A stretch of 64,000 nt of DNA from contig CM057235.1 in assembly GCA_029891385.1 (NCBI GenBank), positions 20,267,120 through 20,331,119 on the forward strand, given 5' to 3'. This DNA comes from Erythroxylum novogranatense (Eukaryota > Streptophyta > Magnoliopsida > Malpighiales > Erythroxylaceae). Below the pieces are notes generated by a model that was not told the DNA's origin, made no database searches, and was given only the letters and a program-made list of their open reading frames with translations. Below are positions 55,926 through 64,000 of the stretch, piece after piece. Position numbers and translations under genes: made by a program. How positions within the stretch are numbered: position 1 is the stretch's first letter; every line of letters starts with the position of its first letter.

Positions 55926-56950
55926 ACAAGAATTTTTGGTAGCTGGAGAAGTCTAGAGACTTTTCTTGAATATTCAATTATTTACTCATTTTGAGAGATG
56001 TGCTTTATCAGCATATCAAGCATGTGCTAGGAGATGGCAAGGATATATGATTTTGGTTCAATAATTAGACTAATGTCAGTCCTTTAATCCATAGAGTTGA
56101 ACTTGCTCAGTTATGATCTCAGATACCTTTACATGCTAGAGTCTCTTCTCTTATCCATTATGGAGATTGGGTTGGCAACTACAGATGATTCTCTTTTGCT
56201 TAAAAAGTATATGCCAAGCATTTTCGAAAGAATACGAAAAGATAACATCACCTGGAATCTCTCCTCTAGAGGTATGTTTAACAATAATCTTACCATCAGT
56301 TGTTAGTTAATTGCAATGAAGTAGTCCCTAGGTTTGATTCGATTTGAAAGCAACCATTGAATCCAAAAGCTATAATTTTTTCATGGCTAACGATTAAAAA
56401 CAGACTTTGAACAAAAGATCATTAGTTTGGAAAGTATAATCTTATATGTGTCTTATTCAAGCTAGTGAATGAGAGCCGCAATCATCTTTATTTGGAGTGC
56501 ACATACACTAAAGCAATTTGGAGCAGATCATTTCTATGTTATAGTTATCTAGATACACCTTTGAGTGTGGGGAGACTTTGTACATGATAATCAGGTGCAC
56601 AAAATATGGTTGCTCTGATGGTATACTTATGAAGACAACCTATACAAATGTCATTTATGCAATTTGGAGGGAAAGGAATAGGAGAAATTAAAAGAGGAGT
56701 GGAAAAGAACAAACATCAGTTAGGAGCTCATGTTGTCAACTACACTTGAGAAACTATTATTGCTCATCATCAACAAAAATCTATTCGCCAAAATTTGACT
56801 AGAAGTTGGTTACCGTAATTTGATTTTTACATGTATATTTGTGTGTAAGGTTGCTTTTGATTTGAATAGTTGGTCATAGATATAGTTTCATTGTAATGTT
56901 TTTAAATAACTTTTGCTAGTTTAATAAAATTTTCTTTATTTTGCAAAAAG

Positions 56951-59303
56951 GTCTTCTTGAAATTTGGATCAAAGGTTACTCTCTATTGGATCTTATGATG
57001 TAATCTTCATATTTTCCTTCATCCTTTGTTCATAACTACTTATTATTTGCTTTTCTAAAATCTAACCTGACTACAAAATGCTTCTCTTTTTCTCCAGTCT
57101 TCATAATTTCCTTTTATAGAAAAAATTAAGGCTTATGGAATATACACGGTCATGTAGGTGACCGTGTATCTCAAAATTTCTTATAAATCACAATTTTACA
57201 CAGTCGTAAAAGATTACCTGGGCAATATAAACAACCTTGTATGCCAACGTACATCCAACATACATGGGCATTTATCTTTACACGGGTACAAACATGAAGC
57301 TTGAAGCTTCACATGATTACAGTGACTTACACGGTCCCTATACACGGTCGTGTATGTCCAAAGTAACTTCAAATCTTTTTTTCAATTTTACTCGAATTTT
57401 TCTCTTTTTGGTCTATAAATGCAATTATCACCTACATACACACTTGAAACAAAATAAGTATAAAAATACTATAAAACTATTAAATAACAAGCAAAACACA
57501 CTAAATATGGGTATATGATTATATTCAATTAATCTTGTATCAAATATAGAAGTTTGGGATTATGTTAGGCTATGATTTAAACTATTTAATTTGATAAATA
57601 TTATGGTCTTTTAAATATTGTCAAATATTAATCCCTAACTTAAATTTTGGTGCACATATAAGGGTCAATGCTTCTATTTTTTATAAATATTTCAGGTGTT
57701 TTTAACCTTACAATTTGTAATTTATATTTTAATTTATCAACCTCAATTTAATAATTTTATTATCAAATTAATATTTTGATATTTTTTTATCAATGTTGAT
57801 TATGGCTTAATTAAGCTAAAGAAATATTTAGGATTGAATTTTAGTTTAAAGATTTAATTAGATATTTTATTTACTAATTTAAATAGTTTTTCATGTGTAC
57901 TTAATCTTATAACACACATTGACTATCATCATTAAACATATCAATAACTATATAATTCAAAGTACCTATTCAATACACTTCACTAAGGAATTTTTTAAAG
58001 ATTAATAGCATTTTAAAGATAAGATAAATATGGATAACTTAAATTTGTTCCATAGTTTTAGATTAGGAATTTGATCAGTGAACTATCAAACTAATATCCT
58101 AATTGTTATAGATTTGCAAAATATTTGAGAAGCAAACTTCTTTTGAACTCATAACCATCTAAATGTCTTAATCTTTTGAACACAATCAAAATCTCAGAAA
58201 GTTTTAGCATCTAATATCTAAATTGAATGAAATGTCTTTCTTGTATAATAAGTGATTATTTCACATTTATCAATACACATTGAACGATTTTATTGCAAAA
58301 TTAATCACATTATAAAAATTAATTTAATATTGTAAAAATAAAGCTAGTTAATTGAAAAATAAATTATATTTAAAAGAAAAAGTTACATATTTCATGTAAT
58401 CGTATCTTTTGCTCTAATTAGTGGGCTATTTTTTGGTTTGCTAATTATTGATTTGGTTTCATATAAAGACTTTTATGATATTTTCATAACACATTATTCC
58501 TTATCACTCTTCTTTGCCTCTATACAGATGCTATAAATGAGTTCTTAAAAAGTAATTCGATTCCAACTTTTTAATTTATTTATATCAATTGTTGCTTATA
58601 TTACTTTAAATATTTCAAAGTTTAATGTACAATTATTATAAGAAAAATTTATTCATATTTAAAATAAAAATTATTAAGGAATTTGACAAAATGGTGAAGT
58701 TCTTGTACTAAATTGCATTATTAAACAAAGAATATTAAAATGATATTTTTAATTTAAAACTTGAGGAAGGAAGAAAGTTTTTATCTTTAATTTTAGAAAT
58801 AATAAGACATTAAACAACTAATATTATTGTAAATATGATATTAAAACTAATAAAGTTTGAAAATAACATAATTAAGAGAAAAGTATGCATAAATAAAGAA
58901 AAGATATGAATCAAGTGTCGGGGTTAAAAATTGAAGAAGAAATCATAAAATCAGTTAAATTAAAGAAGGGAACCTGAAGTTGAAGAGGTATGACTTAAGT
59001 TGAACAAGTATATTTACATAATTTTCTCGCATAACATACTTCTTCACTTTAAAATTTTTCATATAAAAGGAGGATAATTATTTGGCGATTAACTATATTT
59101 AAGAGGTTAATGAAAGAGTTTTTGTATTTTTCTTGATTTCCATTGATCATTTGTTTGAATATATACAAGTGTGAAGTGTAGCAATTAGGTAGTAAATCAA
59201 GCCTAGGGATATGATCAATTATTATAATTACATTTACTAAAACCAAGATATTAATTATGATCTTGATATCAAGAATAATGTTGAATATACACTTTCCTTA
59301 TCA
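56951..59303. other. AT-rich region, no gene recognised
   Basis: 2.3 kb, extremely AT-rich from 57500 on, with no domain in any frame. The last part (to 59303) should include the 3' LTR of the minus-strand copia relic, whose start tgataagg is at 59303. Its far end was not found. Confidence 0.55.
57141..57360. repeat. Cluster of acacggtcgtgt-like palindromes
   Basis: tacacggtcatgt, gaccgtgtat, ttacacagtcgta, tacacgggt, ttacacggtcc and atacacggtcgtgtat occur within 220 bp. The style is the same as the cacgatcgtgg cluster of the Athila solo LTR, so this may be a remnant of a related LTR. Confidence 0.6.
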
Positions 59304-62300
59304 CTCCCCCTCTAGATGGAAGTGGTTACATTGTCAAAAGGTCTCAAAAGGATTGGATCTAACCTTCCAATAATGTCTTAATAAAATATTAGTTGTATTG
59401 TCATTAATGGAAATATAATAGAGGTGAAGATAGACATTTGAGGCTAATTCTTGAACAAACTAAAATTTAATCTCAAAATACTTTGAAAAAGAATGTAAAA
59501 TAAGATTGACAATGAAATAAGTAGCTCCAAATTTGTCACACCACAACATTGAAAAGATGGGAGAAGGAAAACCAATTTCATAAAGTAGAAACTTAACCAT
59601 TGGGCTTCATTTTCCATCTTGGCTAATGCTCTATATTCAAATTCAATTGAAGATTCAGAGACAACCTATTATTTTTTGAGATACCTAAGAGGTGAAATTT
59701 AGACTAAAAATAAATAAATTCAGTAACAGATTTATGGTCATAAGGAAGGCCATAATAGTCAGCTTCAGAGTAAACATAAAGTTGAAAATCCAATGACTAG
59801 AAAATGAGAAAACCATGTTGAATAGTGCCACGCAAGTAGTGAAAATGTATTAAACTTGCTTGTAGTTTTTACACTTGGGATTATATTAGTATTAAGAAAT
59901 TTAGCTGATAATAAAGGCAATATTGAGCTAGGTAATACTAAGATACTACAGGCTATCATCAAGTTGCCTTCATAGTATGTCATGTTCAAATTGCACTGCT
60001 AATGAGAGTAAGTTGGGATCAAAGGGAGTCACTGAAGTAAGGGCTCACTTGGAATTGAGCATGTGACTTTCATTAAAAAGATCATGGATGTACTTTGGTT
60101 GAGTTAATAGTAACCCATACATGGTTTTATTATTTCGATACTAAAAAAGTAGTGAAGAGTTCCTGAATCTTTCAAAATAAACTGGGGATAAAAGGTTTGA
60201 ATAACTCGCTTGATCAAGTCAACATTGCTACCTATTAAGATTATATTAGCAATATAAATCAAAGAAAATAAATGATCACTGTTACTATTGTAAATAGACA
60301 ATGATGGATTTGGTTAAAAAGCTTTCATCTTAAAAAGAGAAAGGATTTTATAAGATAATGAAACCAACTCCTTGGTATCTATTTGAAAGCAACTTATTGA
60401 CGAGATAAACATAAAGTTAATGATGACTATCAGAAAATCTAAGAGGTTAATTCATAAACACTTTCTCATTGAAAGTCCCATACAAGAAAGAATCAGATAT
60501 GTCTACTTAGCAAATAGTCCAAGACTTGGAGATAACAATACTAAGACTTAAACAAATGAAGGCAGGCTGAATAACAAGTCTCATGAATTTTTATAATCAA
60601 TTCCATAATTTTAAGGAAAATCTTTAAAAATAAGGTGATCCTTATAATAAGAAATAGTACCATCAAGATTTCTTTAATGTAGAATACTCATTTACAATCA
60701 ATGAAGTGTAGAGCTTAAGAAACTGGAATTAATTCCTGTATCACTTTAGAAATCAAGGTATTAAATTCATCATTCATGGTTGTTTGTCATTTAGGATCCT
60801 TGGAAGCTTGGGTGAAACATATAGGGTCAGGCTCTTATGTTTAGACTTAAAAGTGTTTAAGTGGTGTCAAGGAGTTGGTTTTGAAGTGGGTGACCATTAA
60901 GTGAAGAGAATTATATTGGTCTAGAACATTATAGGAGGTAAGGTCAACCTTTAAAGAAGAAAAGCTACTATAGTTGGTTTATTGTTTATAAGATGAGAGT
61001 AGGGGACTTGGTTAAGGTTTGGATGGGTAAGGAAGGATATGGTAAGGGAGACATTATAGTAGGTTCGTTAATAATAGATTATTGGTTAGTCAAGGTAAAG
61101 GAAGGCAATAAAAGACTTTTTAGAGAGGGTTATCATAGACGAGAAGATAACTTACCACCTGGATTCAAACCTATAAAGGAAAAAATGAATACACTCATCA
61201 AAAAGAACATGATAAGAAATATAAAAGTTTCTAGTGGTAATTTCTAAGTACTAATAACGCTTATAAATTTTGCTATATCCCAAAACGATACATCTTTTAA
61301 AGTGAGGTTTAAGTTTTTTTAGTGTAATGTTTAAGCCAGAGATAACAAAGACAACTAAAGTCTCTTTTTAAGAATTAGTAATTTGGTTTTTTACAAAAAA
61401 GAATTTTTAAAGGGAACTTATTGGGTAATATTGGTGTAGAGAGTTTATTAATGATGTAACTATTAGCATTAAAAACATGACCTAGAGATGGCATAATGAA
61501 GAACCCAGAGATGGAATAATGAAGCATGCATCATTGGTAATATAGTTTCCACTAGGCAATATTGTTTACACTTAACACATCCCTTTTATTTAAAGGTTTT
61601 TGGGCGAGGGCAGTAATGAATTCCATGTTACTTAAAAACTTGTATAATGCTTGTTATTCTCCCTCCTATCAAACTAAATGGATTTGATTTTATGTTTTAA
61701 AAAATGTTCAATAAAGTTACGAAATTTAATAGAAGGGATAACAAGTTCAAACTTATGACAGACAAAATAAAGCTAGTAAATTTTGTTAAAGTAATCACAA
61801 AAAAGAATGTAATACTTGTTACAATTAACAAAACCATATGGTGAAGGACACCAAAGATCACTACATATTAACTCAAGATGAACATTGACATTATTAACAA
61901 ATAAAAAAAGATAATTTGTATATTTTTATAATGATACAATCATAACAAATGGAAGTTCTGGACTTGGAGAAATATAAACATAATATATAAAAGAACTTTA
62001 TGAACTACTTTATTATTGGCATAATTGAGACAATGTTGCCAAGTAGAAATGCAACGTAAGCTTGAACTAATAATGAATTTAGAGAAAGAGACATGGGTAA
62101 ATCAAAGATGCCATTCTTATTATCTCCTTAATAGGTTAGGTTTCTAGTTGCCAAATCCTTAATAAGAAAGTGATCAGTAAATAATTCAATAGAAATAGGA
62201 TTATCTTTGACTTAAAAAGAAAAATAGTAAACTCTTATACACATCAGGCATATGTAACTTAAATTAAGTAGAAATATGATTTGAAATGATATAACTCAAA

Positions 62301-62330
62301 TTAAGTACCAACACCTTTAAAATAATGCAA
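59304..62330 (-). mobile_element. Ty1/copia relic with PR-INT linker, INT, RT and RNase H pieces
   Basis: Read on the minus strand, from right to left: pre-integrase LHMPDVYKSLL and NPISIELFTDHFLIKDLATR (about 62270-62130); integrase SDLWCPSPYGF and YYILFCDYF (about 61890-61770, family SDLWGPSP...YYI.FVDDFS); RT start FTQASKDPK and TTMNDEFNTLISKVI (60830-60740); RT box IYIANIILIGSNVDLIKRVI then FILKDSGTLHYFFSIEI (60260-60120), where the catalytic YVDD is YIAN; and RNase H YLRGTIQHGF and SEADYYGLPYDHKS (59850-59730). A polypurine tract gagggggagtga lies at 59304-59315, next to an LTR start. Gag and the 5' LTR are absent. Long dead. Confidence 0.8.
60993..61247 (+). CDS. Unknown open frame inside the copia relic
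   Basis: An 84-codon plus-strand frame (MRVGDLVKVWMGKEGYGKGD...REGYHRREDNLPPGFKPIKE...) lies opposite to the copia relic, between its integrase and reverse transcriptase. It is Lys/Gly-rich, with predicted pI clearly basic. I recognise no family, and no upstream promoter or intron signal is obvious. It may be a chance frame, or a small insertion that separated the integrase and RT parts. Confidence 0.2.
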   Translation: MRVGDLVKVWMGKEGYGKGDIIVGSLIIDYWLVKVKEGNKRLFREGYHRREDNLPPGFKPIKEKMNTLIKKNMIRNIKVSSGNF

Positions 62331-62385
62331 AACATAAGCAATATACCATAAAAATAGTGCTAACAAAAGTGTTTGTATAGTAGTG

Positions 62386-62598
62386 TTACACTCCCTCACT
62401 ATCTCTTCGAACCTCACCTTCTGATATATATAGCATCATGTTTATGCTAGCTCCCAAATTGGTGAATGCTCTTTCTATTTTGACACCCTTAATAATGCAA
62501 GGGATATAAAAATCCCCTAGATCCTCCTTCTTTGGTGGTGTCATCAATTTATTTTCTTCCTCTAACGCTTTTTTTGCCTTTCCCCTTATTGATTTCAT
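62386..62598 (-). pseudogene. pol: Athila/Tat-type protease fragment
   Basis: The minus strand reads KKALEEENKLMTPPKKEDLG, then DFYIPCIIKGVKIERAFTNL and GASINMML. The active-site loop of Athila/Tat proteases is A.CDLGASIN; here the catalytic Asp is Asn (TNLGAS), so the enzyme would be inactive. It ends abruptly near 62386, where unrelated sequence of the copia relic begins. It belongs with the gag fragment upstream (62640-64000). Confidence 0.75.
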
Positions 62599-62639
62599 TA
62601 GTGTAAGTCATGCTTCCAGTTGGTCGATCATGTCTACAA

Positions 62640-64000
62640 CTTCATTCAGGTCAACTTCCTTAGATTTCCTCATAGCTTTGATTGGGAATGGAATCAGGGG
62701 TTGGTACTTTTATCTCAAGCAAATGTTACCTTGTCAATAAAGAGCATTCCTTATTCTCTTGCACCTTTTCATTCACTTTGTTCCTGAACGGATTTGGTTT
62801 CGTTGTTCTAAAATGGGACAGGGATTTTTATGTTGATGCTTCTAGGTTGTTTGTAACTCCAGGTCACTTCGAAAAACGTTCTTATCAACCTTATTCTTGT
62901 CCTTCCCTTTATTGTCTTCAGCTTGGTGTGATTCCTCCTAAGTTGCTTGTCTAACAACCATGATTTGTTCTTTTGGATTAGACTCAGTGTTATTTGGAAG
63001 GGTTCTTACATTTTGGGTACTTCTGCCAATTGACCTATTTAGACCTTCCAAGTTATATATCAAGGAGGCGTAGTTTTTTGTTTCCTGCTCAAACTTACCT
63101 TTAAGCTTCTTATGTGCATCCTCTATACCTCTAATTTTGTCTAAAATTTTATCTAGTTTGGATTCTATTGAACTCGATTTGTTTTGCTGGGAACCTAGTG
63201 GTCTTTGAAGTCTGAACTATCCTCCAACATTGTTTGACTAAGAGAAGTTTGGGTGATTCTTTCATCTAGGGTTATATGTGTTAGAGTAGGGATTGTTTCC
63301 CCCTCCTTGATTGTATTGGGTTCCCATGTAGTTGACTTGCTCTAATCCATTATCCTTCATCAAGAAGCAATCGACTGTATCATGATCCATTTACCAATAG
63401 AGCTTACACTTCATCTGAATAGTTTTTACTGTAATTGAGGATGAAGCCTTCGTGTTGTTTAGCTGTCAACTTAAATTATCAATTTTAGCCTGCATTTATA
63501 TCATATGATCGATAACTATAACTCCTTTTTGCTCAAGGAGAGATGCAGGTTGTCTACTTTGCTTGTTCGTCCATAAACATCTATTACTCGTCATTTCTTC
63601 TAACAACTCTTCTACTTCATGTATCATTTTCATCATAAGTGATCCTCCTGAAGCCGCATGAATTGAAAATCTTGTATATGGGGTTACTCCATTATAAAAC
63701 GTTTGTAAAAGAAATTCTTTAGATAAGTTATAGTGTGGACATTTTCCTTCCAAGTCTTTATATCGTTCCTATACTTCATAAATTGATTCCCCATCACCTG
63801 CTGAAAGTTTGTGATCTCCTTGATAATCTTCATAGTCTTGGTTAGGGGAAAGTACTTGTCTAAGATGGCGTGAACTAATTGGTCCCAAATGGTGGCATTA
63901 ATCGGGTTGAGGGAATGGTACTAAGCTTTTGCTCTATATTTTAAGGTAAAAGGAAAGAGTCTCATTCTTATAAAATCCTCCGACATTTGATGATAGCGGA
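62640..64000 (-). pseudogene. gag: Athila/Tat-type gag relic, runs off the window
   Basis: On the minus strand, from 64000 downward: broken gag core near 63950-63760 (RYKDLEGKCPHYN at its end), the clean frame 63753-63496 (CPHYNLSKEFLLQTFYNGVT, then FSIHAASGGSLMMKMIHEVE and ELLEEMTSN), a knuckle remnant HDTVDCFLMKD near 63370, VNYMGTQYNQGGGNNPYSN and TYNPR near 63330-63260, and a helical segment KLDKILDKIRGIEDAHKKLK. The order equals gag of the Athila element at 20893-22754. Stops are frequent. The 5' end and LTR lie beyond 64000. Confidence 0.8.

Larger units (their letters stand above)
54159..56950 (+). mobile_element. Second L1-type LINE, main part
   Basis: It continues from 50262-50381. 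ALITPQEVKEVLFGLNLSEL then LGPDGFTAMFF (54250-54340) opens the reverse transcriptase, followed by the RT core (next entry). Near 56465-56580 ESRNHLYLECTYTKAIWS, with the stretch after it, matches the zf-RVT domain at the end of plant L1 ORF2. The 3' end near 56880-56950 is AT-rich and ends ttttgcaaaaagg, a very short A tail. A 0.3-kb stretch is duplicated at 55334-55925. It is related to the LINE at 1130-3220 and 12916-13150, but I cannot tell whether it is the same subfamily. Confidence 0.82.

Overview
This is plant nuclear DNA, almost certainly from a dicot (or at least an angiosperm), and it is repeat-rich heterochromatin. The evidence is Ty1/copia SIRE-type elements with a 3' env-like region, Ty3/gypsy Athila-type elements with TGGCGCCGTT primer sites, a TRIM-like array with a Met-tRNA primer site, plant L1-type LINEs, very large solo LTRs, and long (TA)n and (ATA)n tracts. 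I found no host gene: every convincing coding stretch belongs to a transposable element, and nearly all are broken by stops and frameshifts. I cannot name the species.

Layout. 1-3220: AT-rich flank and the 5' part of an L1-type LINE relic. 3227-3631: a GC-rich foldback element made of two long hairpins. 3632-12910: SIRE-like copia element A (5-bp target duplication accag), inserted at the edge of the foldback. 12916-13150: the LINE resumes. 13924-14047: (TA)n. 14259-24436: a complete minus-strand Athila-type gypsy element (target duplication caaca). 24831-27800: an Athila-family solo LTR holding a four-LTR tandem TRIM array. 28043-50076: SIRE-like copia element B, with a second Athila-type gypsy element (34445-45931) nested inside it. 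50184-50261: (ATA)n. 50262-56950: a second LINE, split by a 3.8-kb Del/Tekay-like solo LTR (50382-54158, target duplication tatag). 56951-59303: AT-rich DNA. 59304-62330: minus-strand copia relic. 62386-64000: gag and protease end of a minus-strand Athila/Tat-type relic that runs off the window.

The elements carry the usual sets: gag for the particle, protease, integrase and reverse transcriptase/RNase H, in copia order (PR-INT-RT-RH) or gypsy order (PR-RT-RH-INT). Both copia elements add an env-like region that ends in a coiled coil just before a doubled polypurine tract. Insertion order can be read from the nesting: LINE, then foldback, then copia A; copia B, then gypsy; LINE 2, then the Del-like LTR; Athila LTR, then TRIM array.

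The most important observation concerns the data as much as the biology. In four independent LTR pairs the differences fall strikingly often on CAG/CTG trinucleotides, where one copy reads CG, CGG, CCG or TCG. CWG is the plant CHG methylation site. Loss of the middle base is not what cytosine deamination produces, so I infer base-calling errors at methylated CHG sites. Many frameshifts in these elements may therefore not be real.
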